Of a stretch of 64,000 nt of DNA, positions 44,932 to 54,079 are shown one piece after another. The DNA lies in the NCBI GenBank assembly GCA_038210375.1, contig JBBQWT010000001.1, forward strand, positions 124,001-188,000. The letters run 5' to 3'. The position numbers were made by a program, and so were the translations under genes. Origin of the DNA: JBBQWT01 sp038210375 (GTDB lineage: Bacteria > Acidobacteriota > Terriglobia > Terriglobales > Acidobacteriaceae). The notes under the pieces are model-generated. The model had not been told where the DNA came from. It was given only the letters and a program-made list of their open reading frames with translations, and made no database searches. Each line of letters begins with the position of its first letter. Position 1 is the first letter of the stretch.

Positions 44932-46224
44932 ATGAATCTTCTTCTTTACCTGTTTTTCTTTCTCCTGCTCGCCCTGCTGACCCTGGTCAGTTATGTCGAA
45001 CGGGTTTATACGGAGATGGGGAAGTTCCTTTCCCGCCAGTTCCAGGAGAATATCGACTCATTTGAGCTTAGGGTGGAGCCGGCGCTGCGCACCGGGCGCG
45101 AGTATGTTATTCAGGCAATTGCAGTGCTGGTGCAATCGATTACCGCCGCCATTGCACTGCTGCTGGGCTATGCGATCTTCGCGCGAAACTGGGATGCGGC
45201 GTCGCTCGCCGAAATTTCGCTGACCATTGTCCTGGTGGTACTGATTTTCAACCGGCTCCTGCCGTTTGTTCTGTTCTCGCGGACCAAAGGAGAATGGCTG
45301 GTGCCGCTGGCCCCGGTGCTGCGGGCGCTCATGTACCTTCTGTCACCCTTCACCTTGCTGCTGAGTTTCTGCCTTTCGGTGGTGGCCCTGGCTGAGAAGG
45401 ATGAACCCAAAGTGGCAGAGCACCCTTTCGAGGCGGTGGAAGCCCTGATCGAGGCCGGCCAGGATGAAGGCATCCTCGAAGAGAGCGACCGCGCGCTGAT
45501 TCAATCGGTGGTGGAGTTCGGTTATAAGACGGTACGCGAGGTCATGACGCCGCGGCCGAAAATTGTGGCCCTCCCTGCGACCGCCAACGTGGAACAATTT
45601 GTGGAGCTGACCAGTACGCGTCCATATTCACGCGTCCCGGTTTATGAAGGCTCGATTGATCACGTCACCGGAATCGTGCTGGCGCACGACGTTTTTCAAA
45701 TCCGCGATACCGAAGCTCGGACGATGACACTGGACCAGCTCAAGCGGCCGGCGTATTTTGTCCCGGAAACCAAGCTGGTGCAGGAGTTGATGCGTGAGAT
45801 GCAGCGCGAAAACCAGCAACTGGCGATGGTGGTGGATGAGTACGGCGGGCTCGTGGGACTGGTCACCATGGAAGACCTGGTGGAAGAGATCGTAGGCGAC
45901 ATCGGCGACGAGCATGACGCCAAATCAGACGTCGTCAAGGAAAGCGAGCATTCCTACGTCGTTTCCGGGATCATGGAAGTCGATCGCCTGGAAGAACTCT
46001 TTGGCATACGCCCGGAAAGCCGCGACGCCACGACCGTCGCTGGGTTACTCAGCGAATTGGTGGGGCACATACCCAGCGTGGGCGAAGTCATCGAGCACGA
46101 AGGATTGCGGTTTGAAGTGCTGGAGTCATCTGACCGGCGGACCGAAAGACTGCGAGTGAGCGCCCGGCCACGGGCGGTTCCGCGGGCGGTTGAAACCCCG
46201 GCGCCTAACAGCGGAAAAATCTGA
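44932..46224 (+). CDS. CNNM/CorC-family (hemolysin C-like) transporter-associated protein
   Basis: 430 residues. An N-terminal DUF21/CNNM-type membrane domain with about four helices (1-150) is followed by a CBS pair (about 195-315, with VMTPRPKIVAL and VDEYGGLVGLVTMEDLVEEIVGDI) and a CorC_HlyC domain (about 330-415). Family members take part in Mg2+/Co2+ efflux or homeostasis. Position between ybeY and era is conserved in many bacteria. Confidence 0.9.
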   Translation: MNLLLYLFFFLLLALLTLVSYVERVYTEMGKFLSRQFQENIDSFELRVEPALRTGREYVIQAIAVLVQSITAAIALLLGYAIFARNWDAASLAEISLTIVLVVLIFNRLLPFVLFSRTKGEWLVPLAPVLRALMYLLSPFTLLLSFCLSVVALAEKDEPKVAEHPFEAVEALIEAGQDEGILEESDRALIQSVVEFGYKTVREVMTPRPKIVALPATANVEQFVELTSTRPYSRVPVYEGSIDHVTGIVLAHDVFQIRDTEARTMTLDQLKRPAYFVPETKLVQELMREMQRENQQLAMVVDEYGGLVGLVTMEDLVEEIVGDIGDEHDAKSDVVKESEHSYVVSGIMEVDRLEELFGIRPESRDATTVAGLLSELVGHIPSVGEVIEHEGLRFEVLESSDRRTERLRVSARPRAVPRAVETPAPNSGKI

Positions 46225-46241
46225 AACATGTACCATGAGGA

Positions 46242-47192
46242 ATGGCTTTTCGTTCCGGATTCGTTTCCATTGTGGGCCGTCCTAATGTCGGTAAATCCAC
46301 GTTGCTCAATGCGCTGGTAGGGGAAAAGGTTTCGATCGTCACCTACAAGCCGCAGACCACGCGCAACCGCATCCAGGGTGTGGTCAACCAGGCCACCCGC
46401 AAGGGCAACCCCGGGGGACAAATCATCCTGGTAGATACTCCCGGCATTCACCAGCCCCAGGATTCGCTCAGCCAGAACATGATGAGCGAAGTTCGGCAGG
46501 CATTGGAAAGCCGCGACCTGATCCTGCTGATGGTGGACGCCAGCCGAAAGCTTGAGGAGCAGGACCAGTTTGTGCTCGAACTGGTGAAGAAGGCCGGGGG
46601 CCCGGTCTTCCTGATCTTGAACAAGGTCGATCGCGTGGCCAAGGAAAAACTGCTGCCATTAATCGAGGAGTACAGCAAGCTGCACCCCTTTCAGGAAATC
46701 ATTCCCATCTCCGCTACCAAAAAACAAGGCCTCGACATTCTCATCGATAAAGTGATCCACGCCCTGCCGGTGGGCCCCCGATATTTTCCCAAGGACCAGC
46801 TTACCGACCAACCGGAACGTTTCCTGGTGTCAGAACTGATCCGCGAAAAGGTGTTGATGCTGACCGCGCAGGAGGTGCCGCACGCCGCCAGCGTGGTGGT
46901 GGAAAGCTTCGAAGAACGGCCGCAACTGGTGAAGATCACGGCATTGATCTATTGCGAGCGCGAAGGTCAAAAGGCGATTCTTATCGGCAATAAAGGGGAG
47001 AGCCTCAAGCGAATTGGCACCGCGGCGCGCATCGAGATTGAAAAATTTCTGGGGAAGAAAGTGTTTCTGGAACTGCTGGTCAAGGTGAGCGCGGGATGGC
47101 GGGACTCACGGCAGTTCGTGGACGAGCTTGACTGGCGCAGGCAACTGGAGCAGCTCAGCACTCCCGGAGAGAACAAGCGCAGCCGGAAGTGA
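46242..47192 (+). CDS. era: GTPase Era
   Basis: 316 residues. GTPase motifs: GRPNVGKST (G1), DTPGIHQP (G3), LNKVD (G4). The C-terminal KH domain GNKGESLKRIGTAARIEIEKFL binds the 3' end of 16S rRNA to license 30S maturation, consistent with the nearby ybeY. A TACCAT at 46231-46236 could serve as an internal -10 element, and no well-spaced ribosome site precedes the ATG. Confidence 0.96.
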   Translation: MAFRSGFVSIVGRPNVGKSTLLNALVGEKVSIVTYKPQTTRNRIQGVVNQATRKGNPGGQIILVDTPGIHQPQDSLSQNMMSEVRQALESRDLILLMVDASRKLEEQDQFVLELVKKAGGPVFLILNKVDRVAKEKLLPLIEEYSKLHPFQEIIPISATKKQGLDILIDKVIHALPVGPRYFPKDQLTDQPERFLVSELIREKVLMLTAQEVPHAASVVVESFEERPQLVKITALIYCEREGQKAILIGNKGESLKRIGTAARIEIEKFLGKKVFLELLVKVSAGWRDSRQFVDELDWRRQLEQLSTPGENKRSRK

Positions 47193-47226
47193 CCCGGGCA
47201 TTCGGCGCAGTGAGAATCCGGATGGC

Positions 47227-48579
47227 TTACTCTTTTACAGCGATTTTCAGGGTCTTCATCTTGCGGTAGAGATGGCTGCGTTCGAGACCGAGAACCTCGG
47301 CGGTGCGGGTGACGTTGCCGTGATTTTCATCCAGCTTCTTCAGCACAAAATCCCGTTCGTAAGCGGTGCGCGCCTGGTGCAGGGTGGAAACATCCGATGC
47401 CGGCTTGCGGCCTCCATCGCGGTAGACCAGGGGCGGCAAATGTTTGCGCTCGAATCTGGCCACCGTGGGGTTCATGATCACCACGCGTTCGACCACGTTG
47501 CGAAGCTCCCTGACGTTGCCCGGCCAGGCATATTTCACCAGGGTGTCGATGGCGTCGTCGGTAATTTCCTTGGGCCTGCGGCTGTAGGCGGTGGCGATCT
47601 CCTTGAGGAAATAGCGGGCCAGTACCGGAATATCTTCCGCGCGGTCGCGCAGCGGCGGCACGAAAAAAGGAATGACGTTCAGGCGATAAAAAAGGTCTTC
47701 GCGAAAGTTGCCGCGGGAAATTTCTTCTTCCAGGTCTTTGTTGGTGGCGGCAATCACCCGCACGTCCACCTTCACCGCGTCATCGCCGCCTACGGGAGTA
47801 AAGCTTTGCTCATCGAGCGAGCGCAGCACCTTGGACTGGGTCTTGAGGCTCATGTCCCCGACCTCATCGAGGAAGAGGGTGCCGCCATCCGCCTTGTGCA
47901 GCTTGCCCTGCTTGTCGTTAGTCGCGCCCGCAAACGAGCCTTTGCGATGGCCAAACAACTCGCTCTCGATTAAATCTTCGGGTATTGCCGCGCAGTTGAC
48001 CTCGACAAAAATATTGTCCTTGCGCAGGCTTTGGTTGTGGATGGCCAGCGCCGCCAGCTCTTTTCCGGTGCCGGATTCGCCGTAGATGAGCACGCGGCCG
48101 TTGGTCGGCGCCATCATGGCAATCTGCTGGCGCAATGCTTTCATGGGGATGCTTTGCCCCACGATCAGCCCGCGTGATTCCAGTTGTTTCTTGAATTCGC
48201 GATTTTCCCGGCGAAGCTGGCGGGCGCTGATCGCGTTTTTGATTACGATCAGCAGCTTTTCCAGGGAAAGAGGTTTTTCGATAAAGTCGAACGCCCCAAG
48301 CTTGGTAGCCCTTACCGCGGTCTCGATGGTCCCATGGCCGGAGATGATGATGACCTCGGGCGAGTCATCGAGCTCTTTTATCTTTTCGAGGGTCTCCAGG
48401 CCGTCGATGCCGGGCATCCAGATGTCGAGCAACACGAGGTCAAAGGAGCGGCGCCGCAGCGTATCCAGACATTCTTTTCCATTTTCAGCGGCAGCGACCT
48501 GGTACTTCTCGTCCTCCAGGGCGCCCATGAGGGATTTCCGAATCTCCGGTTCGTCGTCGACGATGAGGATGCTTTGCAT
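47227..48579 (-). CDS. NtrX-like sigma-54-family response regulator with altered GAFTGA loop
   Basis: 450 residues. Receiver domain with acidic pocket Asp8/Asp9 and phosphoacceptor Asp52. The AAA+ domain has Walker A GESGTGKE (167-174) and Walker B GGTLFLDEVGD. The C-terminal Fis-type helix-turn-helix is TRTAEVLGLERSHLYRKMKTL. The sigma-54 contact loop reads GSFAGA (214-219) rather than GAFTGA, losing the Thr that normally touches sigma-54. Encoded downstream of a NtrY-like kinase. It may activate sigma-54 weakly or act as a sigma-70 regulator. Confidence 0.92.
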   Translation of the reverse strand: MQSILIVDDEPEIRKSLMGALEDEKYQVAAAENGKECLDTLRRRSFDLVLLDIWMPGIDGLETLEKIKELDDSPEVIIISGHGTIETAVRATKLGAFDFIEKPLSLEKLLIVIKNAISARQLRRENREFKKQLESRGLIVGQSIPMKALRQQIAMMAPTNGRVLIYGESGTGKELAALAIHNQSLRKDNIFVEVNCAAIPEDLIESELFGHRKGSFAGATNDKQGKLHKADGGTLFLDEVGDMSLKTQSKVLRSLDEQSFTPVGGDDAVKVDVRVIAATNKDLEEEISRGNFREDLFYRLNVIPFFVPPLRDRAEDIPVLARYFLKEIATAYSRRPKEITDDAIDTLVKYAWPGNVRELRNVVERVVIMNPTVARFERKHLPPLVYRDGGRKPASDVSTLHQARTAYERDFVLKKLDENHGNVTRTAEVLGLERSHLYRKMKTLKIAVKE

Positions 48580-48629
48580 AGGCAGGATCAGCTTACAACG
48601 CCGCGAGGTATGCGAGCGCCGGAATCAGA

Positions 48630-48655
48630 AGACATAATCAGGAGACATAATCAGG
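48630..48655. repeat. 13-bp perfect tandem duplication at the kinase 3' end
   Basis: AGACATAATCAGG occurs twice in tandem (48630-48642, 48643-48655) followed by a partial third unit, straddling the stop codon of the NtrY-like gene. Confidence 0.85.
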
Positions 48656-50939
48656 AGACAGCCGCGGGTTCGGTAACCGCAGCCACCGGGATTTCAAGGA
48701 TAAACCGCGCGCCCACGGGGACGTTCTCTTCCACGCGGATCGTGCCTTTGTGCTCCTGGATAATCCGGCTCACAATCGCAAGCCCAAGCCCGGTGCCGCG
48801 CTGCTTGGTGGAAAAGTAGGGGAGGAAAAGCTTCTCCTTCATCTCCGGGGTGATACCGTGGCCGGTATCGGCGACCGCGATTTCGACGGCATCACGGGCC
48901 TCGAGAAAGGTGGCGGAGATATGGATCTCGCGTACTCGCGAATCCTGCGTGGATTCGGCGGCATTATCGACGAGGTTGGCGAGAGCGCGTTTCAAGGCCT
49001 CGGGATCGGCCATAATCGGAGGCAGGGAAGAATCGAAGTGGGTTTGCACGGTAACGCCATCCAAACGGCCGGTAAACATGGCGAGCGTCCGTTCCACGAC
49101 GCCATGAATGTCGGTGGGGCGAAGGTGCGAGGCGGGGAAGCGCGCCAGGGTCGAGAACTCGTCCACCAGGGTGCGAACCGTTTCCACCGCACCGGCGATG
49201 GCGAGCGCGCATGACTGGATGACTTGCAGAGACCTTTCGTCGGGAGGGGTGCGCAGATGCCGCTGAATTCTCTCGGCAGAGAGGGCGATGGGAGTGAGCG
49301 GGTTCTTGATTTCGTGGGCCACTCTCTGGGCCACTTCGCGCCAGGCATTTTGCTTTTGCGCCTTGAGAAGATCGGTGAAATCTTCGAAGACCAGCACATA
49401 TCCCATACGCGCCGCGGGGCCGGAAGCGCGTGATGTGGGGGCGCCGCCGGCATCATTCCGGCGGGATGGGGGGGTGTCCTTTGATCCCAGCGACGAAGCG
49501 GTGACCGCGACCATGAGATGACCGGCCGGGGCGGGGAACTCGAGCTGACTGGTCACCGAGCCCATGCGATCCGATTTTCGCAGCAGGTGTTCGATGCTCT
49601 TCACGGTTTCGGGAGCAAATAGATCATGGAGTGTGCTGCCGTCATAGACCTGGGACTGGGTGGGCAGGAACAAGCGCGTGAATGCGGGGTTGCTGTGGAT
49701 CACCTGCCCTTTGGCGTCGAGCGAAAGCACACCGGTGGGGATACTTTCCAAGATGGTTTCAATCTGCCGGCGGCGCTCCTCGAGTGCGGTATTGGCGGAA
49801 CCCAGTTGTTTCCCTGAGGCTTCAATCTGGCCGCGGCTGGTTTCAAGCTCGGCCGCCATCAGGTTGAACGAAGCCACCAGCTCGCCCAGCTCGTCCGACG
49901 CCGCGATCTCCACCCGATAATCGAATTCTCCCTGGGAGATTTTCTGGGTGGCTTCGGCGAGCGCGGCCACCGGACGGGTGACCAGCTTGGACAAAAACAG
50001 CGATAGCCAGGTGGCAACCAGGAGCACCAGCCCGGTCAGGAGAAGCAATATCTGCATGTAGAGACGGCGAAACCATTTGCGCTGCAAACTTAATTCTTCA
50101 TAACGCTTGCGGCTGGCTTCGAGCTGGTTGATGGTGCTGGCGACTTCGCCGGGCAGGGGAACTCCTACCACAATTGTTCCGCCGGAGGACACCGCGGATT
50201 GCGCGATCAAGTACTGCCCGGCACTGAATACATGCAGGAAGGGCGGTTGCTGCGCCATCACCGGTCGCGCACGCAGAATTTCGGTCAGCTCATCGCCGGA
50301 TAGGGGAGCGTGGTAAATGGTTTGCACTTTCCCCCCTGCAACGGCGGCGGCAAACCCGCCCTGGAGACTGGCGACGTGCAGGTCAAAAACCTCAGTTAAC
50401 GGCGCAAAATCGCCGGTCTTGAACGCGGTGATGGTCCTGGGGAGCGTGGACAGAGTGCGGGCTTCCGCCTGCGCATTGGCGGCGACATAGGTGTGCAACA
50501 GGTCGGCGACGCGGCCCGCATCCTGCCGCAGTTCCTCGCCCGGCCGGGAGAACCATTTATCGATGGAACGGTTCATCAGCGCGTAGGCAAAGAGATAGAG
50601 GAAAATTACCGGGACAAATGAAATGATCAACGCGCCCAGCACCATGCGGGTGCGGAATTTTGCGCCCAGCACCCCGCCGCGTCTTTCGACGTAGAGTTTG
50701 AATACGTTGCGCAGGAGCACGAAACTCAAAGCGATGAACAGCAGAAAAATCAGGATGGAAAGGCCGGCGAAGATTTCAGTCTGCAGGGCGCTCTCGGGCT
50801 GGAGAAAGGTGAGATTGAACGAGACCTGGGAGACGATGACAACCAGTAGCAGGAGGATGCCGGCGCCGAGGAAGATCAGGAGCTTGCGGCGGCGTCGGGT
50901 GTTGAAGCGTGCGGCAGCAGGGTTCGGGGAAGGCAGCAC
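48651..50939 (-). CDS. NtrY-like membrane sensor histidine kinase
   Basis: 762 residues from a GTG at 50939. N-terminal membrane helices (about 18-125) flank and precede a periplasmic sensor region, with another helix near 290-315. A HAMP linker (LVTRPVAALAEATQKISQGEF) is followed by a PAS domain (about 390-500). The H-box is VAHEIKNPLTPIALSAERIQ, the N-box NLVDNAAES and the ATP lid RGTGLGLAIV. The partner regulator is 71 nt downstream. NtrY/NtrX systems are linked to nitrogen, redox or envelope control; the signal here is unknown. Confidence 0.92.
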   Translation of the reverse strand: MLPSPNPAAARFNTRRRRKLLIFLGAGILLLLVVIVSQVSFNLTFLQPESALQTEIFAGLSILIFLLFIALSFVLLRNVFKLYVERRGGVLGAKFRTRMVLGALIISFVPVIFLYLFAYALMNRSIDKWFSRPGEELRQDAGRVADLLHTYVAANAQAEARTLSTLPRTITAFKTGDFAPLTEVFDLHVASLQGGFAAAVAGGKVQTIYHAPLSGDELTEILRARPVMAQQPPFLHVFSAGQYLIAQSAVSSGGTIVVGVPLPGEVASTINQLEASRKRYEELSLQRKWFRRLYMQILLLLTGLVLLVATWLSLFLSKLVTRPVAALAEATQKISQGEFDYRVEIAASDELGELVASFNLMAAELETSRGQIEASGKQLGSANTALEERRRQIETILESIPTGVLSLDAKGQVIHSNPAFTRLFLPTQSQVYDGSTLHDLFAPETVKSIEHLLRKSDRMGSVTSQLEFPAPAGHLMVAVTASSLGSKDTPPSRRNDAGGAPTSRASGPAARMGYVLVFEDFTDLLKAQKQNAWREVAQRVAHEIKNPLTPIALSAERIQRHLRTPPDERSLQVIQSCALAIAGAVETVRTLVDEFSTLARFPASHLRPTDIHGVVERTLAMFTGRLDGVTVQTHFDSSLPPIMADPEALKRALANLVDNAAESTQDSRVREIHISATFLEARDAVEIAVADTGHGITPEMKEKLFLPYFSTKQRGTGLGLAIVSRIIQEHKGTIRVEENVPVGARFILEIPVAAVTEPAAVS

Positions 50940-51183
50940 AGACTCCGATGGCGGAAAACCGCTTGAACTGTAGTGAATTATAAACTTGGCGAGCGGTGAG
51001 AAAAGGCGATTGTTGAAGCGAGGGTGCGGCGGGGATGAACTATTGGGTCTGCCGAGAAATGGCGGAGGGGGCGGCCTCCTCAGCCCGTGCAGCCGGGGTC
51101 GTTAGCGATCGCTACTGGTCGTTGGAGACAAGGCAGGCGGGCGTTAGATTAAGAACTATGGATTAACAACGACCAAATCCCCA

Positions 51184-52296
51184 TCACAAGAGATCAGACA
51201 CGTTTGCGGATTTCTTTGACTGCGATTGGGCTACCGCGGCGTAAGTGACCTGGCCTCTGAACGTGTTTACGCCTTCCCGTATGCCGTCGTCGGACTTGAT
51301 GGCTTCGGCCGCGCCCAGCCTGGCCAGTTTCATCACATACGGCAGTGTGGCATTGGTCAGCGCCAGGGTGGATGTGTGGGGAACCGCCGCCGGCATGTTG
51401 GTGACGCAATAGTGGACCACGTTGTCGACTGTATAAGCAGGATCGCTGTGGGTGGTGGGGCGAGCGGTCTCGATGCATCCACCCTGGTCGATGGCAACAT
51501 CTACGATTACGGCGCCCGGCTTCATGCCCGCCACCATGGCGCGCGTGACCAGCTTGGGAGCGGCCGCGCCGGGGATCAATACTCCGCCAATGACGAGGTC
51601 GGCATGCGCGGTGGCCTTGGCGAGGTTGTACGAGTTGGAAGCCAGGGTGTGCACCCTGCCTCCGAATATGTCGTCCAGGTCGCGCAGGCGGTTCAGGTTC
51701 AAGTCCACAATGGTAACGATCGCGCCCATGCCCAATGCAATCTTGGCGGCATTGGTGCCCACGATTCCGCCACCGATAATGCAGACCTGGGCCGGAGGAA
51801 CCCCAGGTACGCCTCCCAGGAGCACGCCGCGGCCTCCGCGCTCTTTTTCCAGGTAGGTGGCGCCGACTTGTACGGACATGCGGCCCGCCACTTCCGACAT
51901 GGGGGTGAGCAGGGGCAAGGTATTCTGACGGTCGCGAATGGTTTCATAGGCGATGCCGGTGACTTTGTTCTTCAGTAACTCCTCGGTGAGCTGGGGAAGC
52001 GGGGCGAGATGCAGGTAGGTGAAGAGAACGAGATTTTCGCGGAAGTAAGCAAATTCCTTTTCCACCGGTTCCTTAACTTTCACCACCATGTCGGCGCGGG
52101 ACCAGACGGCGTTCGCCGATGGCGAAATCTCGGCGCCGGCTTGGACGTATTCGGAATCGGGCATCGAGGACTGGTGTCCGGCGTTGGTTTCCACGACCAC
52201 CTTGTGGCCGGCATCCACCAAGGCCTTCACTCCCGCGGGCACAATTCCTACACGCGTTTCATGATCTTTGACTTCTCGAGGAACTCCGATAAGCAT
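51184..52296 (-). CDS. ald: Alanine dehydrogenase
   Basis: NAD-dependent oxidative deamination of L-alanine to pyruvate and ammonia. 370 residues starting MLIGVPREVKDHETRVGIVP. The substrate region is ENLVLFTYLHLA, and the Rossmann motif is IIGGGIVGTNAAKIALGMGA followed by acidic VDLN. The ATG at 52296 is preferred over an upstream in-frame codon at 52305. Lies 63 nt downstream of the aldehyde dehydrogenase on the same strand. Confidence 0.95.
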   Translation of the reverse strand: MLIGVPREVKDHETRVGIVPAGVKALVDAGHKVVVETNAGHQSSMPDSEYVQAGAEISPSANAVWSRADMVVKVKEPVEKEFAYFRENLVLFTYLHLAPLPQLTEELLKNKVTGIAYETIRDRQNTLPLLTPMSEVAGRMSVQVGATYLEKERGGRGVLLGGVPGVPPAQVCIIGGGIVGTNAAKIALGMGAIVTIVDLNLNRLRDLDDIFGGRVHTLASNSYNLAKATAHADLVIGGVLIPGAAAPKLVTRAMVAGMKPGAVIVDVAIDQGGCIETARPTTHSDPAYTVDNVVHYCVTNMPAAVPHTSTLALTNATLPYVMKLARLGAAEAIKSDDGIREGVNTFRGQVTYAAVAQSQSKKSANVSDLL

Positions 52297-52359
52297 GGGT
52301 CTCACCTTCAGTTCATTTTATAACGCTCGTCATTCCGGTGATCGCGTCAAAGCGTTTGG

Positions 52360-53862
52360 TTATGCTGTTCCCGAGGACGTATCAATCTGCGCTCGTTGCA
52401 GGCGATCCGAGTAATCCACATAAATCGACTTCCATTGGGTATAGAAGTCAATGGCGCCCAAGCCGCCTTCGCGATGGCCATTGCCGGTGGACTTGGAGCC
52501 TCCGAAAGGAAGATGGACCTCGGCGCCGATGGTCGGGGCGTTGATGTAGGTGATGCCGGCATCGAGATCGCGCATGGCGCGGAATGCGAGATTGACGTTT
52601 CTGGTATACAGCGACGAGGAGAGGCCATAGGCGATGCCGTTGGAATATTCGAGGGCCTGGTCGAAGCTGTCGCAGGGGATCAGGGACAAGACGGGCCCGA
52701 AAATTTCTTCTTGCGCGATTCGCATGCCGGGCGCCACATCGCCGAAGACCGTAGGCTCGAAAAACCACCCTCGCGATAGAGCGCCCGCCAGGCGGTTGCC
52801 TCCGCATAGCAACTTCGCGCCTTCCTCCTTGCCCAGCCCCACGTATTTTGCCGAGGTTTCCACCTGCTGCTGGTTGATCTGCGGTCCCATGTCAATGTTT
52901 GCATCGAGCCCGTTGCCGACTCGCAGGCCTTTGACCCGCTGCAGAAGTTTTTCCCGCAGTTCTTTGTAAACCTGCTTGTGAACGATCACACGGCTGGCCG
53001 CTGTGCAACGCTGGCCAGAGGTGCCGAAGGCCCCCCACAACACTCCATCAACCGCGAGATCAAGATTGGCGTCTTCGAGGATGAGGATGGCGTTCTTGCC
53101 GCCCATTTCGAGCGAGCATGGCTTGAAGGTCTGGGCGGCGGCCACTCCGACAAGTCGGCCCACCTCGCTCGAACCAGTGAAAGAAACCGCGCGGACGCCG
53201 GGATGATCGACGATGGGCGCGCCTGCCTCCGCTCCGAATCCGGTTACGACGTTGACGACGCCCGGAGGGAGACCGGCTTCCACCAGGGTGTTGACCAGGT
53301 TGAAGGTGGAAAGCGGAGTGTCTTCGGCGGGCTTGATCACGCAGGTATTGCCGCACACCAGTGCGGGTAGCAGCTTCCAGGAGGGAATGGCCATGGGAAA
53401 ATTCCACGGCGCGATCATGCCGCACACTCCAATAGGCATGCGGGCGGCCATGGCAAATTTATTGGGCAATTCTGAAGGTACGGTCACGCCAAAGAGGCGG
53501 CGGCCTTCGCCGGCCATGTAAAACGCGGTGTCCACGGCCTCCTGCACGTCTCCGCGAGTCTCTTGCAGCACCTTTCCCATCTCGCGGGTCATGTCGCGAG
53601 CAAATTCTTCTTTGTGTGCCAGGAGCAGTTCGCCCGCCTTGAAAATAATTTCCGCGCGCCGGGGCGCCGGGGTCACTCTCCATTCCGCATAAGCCTTTTG
53701 CGCCGCGGCCACGGCGTCATCGATATCCGGTCTGGCCGACTGTTGAAATAATCCAACTACATCACTGGTATCCGCCGGATTCAGATTTTGGAAAGTGGCG
53801 CCGGAGTGCGAATTTACCCAGGCGCCGCCGATCAGATTCTTATAGGTTTTGGATTTGGTCAT
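52360..53862 (-). CDS. ALDH7-type aldehyde dehydrogenase (alpha-aminoadipic semialdehyde dehydrogenase-like)
   Basis: 500-residue NAD(P)-dependent aldehyde dehydrogenase. General base Glu252 in LEMGGKN, nucleophile Cys286 in GQRCTAAS, cofactor motif FTGSSEVG (228-235). The C-terminal NAPTIGAEVHLPFGGSKSTGNGHREGG block resembles ALDH7/AmaB enzymes oxidising alpha-aminoadipate or piperidine-6-carboxylate semialdehyde in lysine breakdown. Paired with alanine dehydrogenase, it suggests amino-acid catabolism. A succinate-semialdehyde or other substrate cannot be excluded. Confidence 0.88.
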   Translation of the reverse strand: MTKSKTYKNLIGGAWVNSHSGATFQNLNPADTSDVVGLFQQSARPDIDDAVAAAQKAYAEWRVTPAPRRAEIIFKAGELLLAHKEEFARDMTREMGKVLQETRGDVQEAVDTAFYMAGEGRRLFGVTVPSELPNKFAMAARMPIGVCGMIAPWNFPMAIPSWKLLPALVCGNTCVIKPAEDTPLSTFNLVNTLVEAGLPPGVVNVVTGFGAEAGAPIVDHPGVRAVSFTGSSEVGRLVGVAAAQTFKPCSLEMGGKNAILILEDANLDLAVDGVLWGAFGTSGQRCTAASRVIVHKQVYKELREKLLQRVKGLRVGNGLDANIDMGPQINQQQVETSAKYVGLGKEEGAKLLCGGNRLAGALSRGWFFEPTVFGDVAPGMRIAQEEIFGPVLSLIPCDSFDQALEYSNGIAYGLSSSLYTRNVNLAFRAMRDLDAGITYINAPTIGAEVHLPFGGSKSTGNGHREGGLGAIDFYTQWKSIYVDYSDRLQRAQIDTSSGTA

Positions 53863-54079
53863 GCGGGAAAGATCCTCTCGGCTGAGATCAATAAAATTGC
53901 GTCGAAGTTGAATGCATCATCGTACCTCAGCACCAGCCATGCCGTCAGAGGTGCGCGCGGCACTGCAAAGTCATGATGCTTTGGCCGCCTGATGGAGCGG
54001 GAAAACGGCGGTTTTCACCTCTAAAATTATGATAATCTGAAGGATAACGGTCCTATCTTTCAGAAAGTTCCCTCGACAC

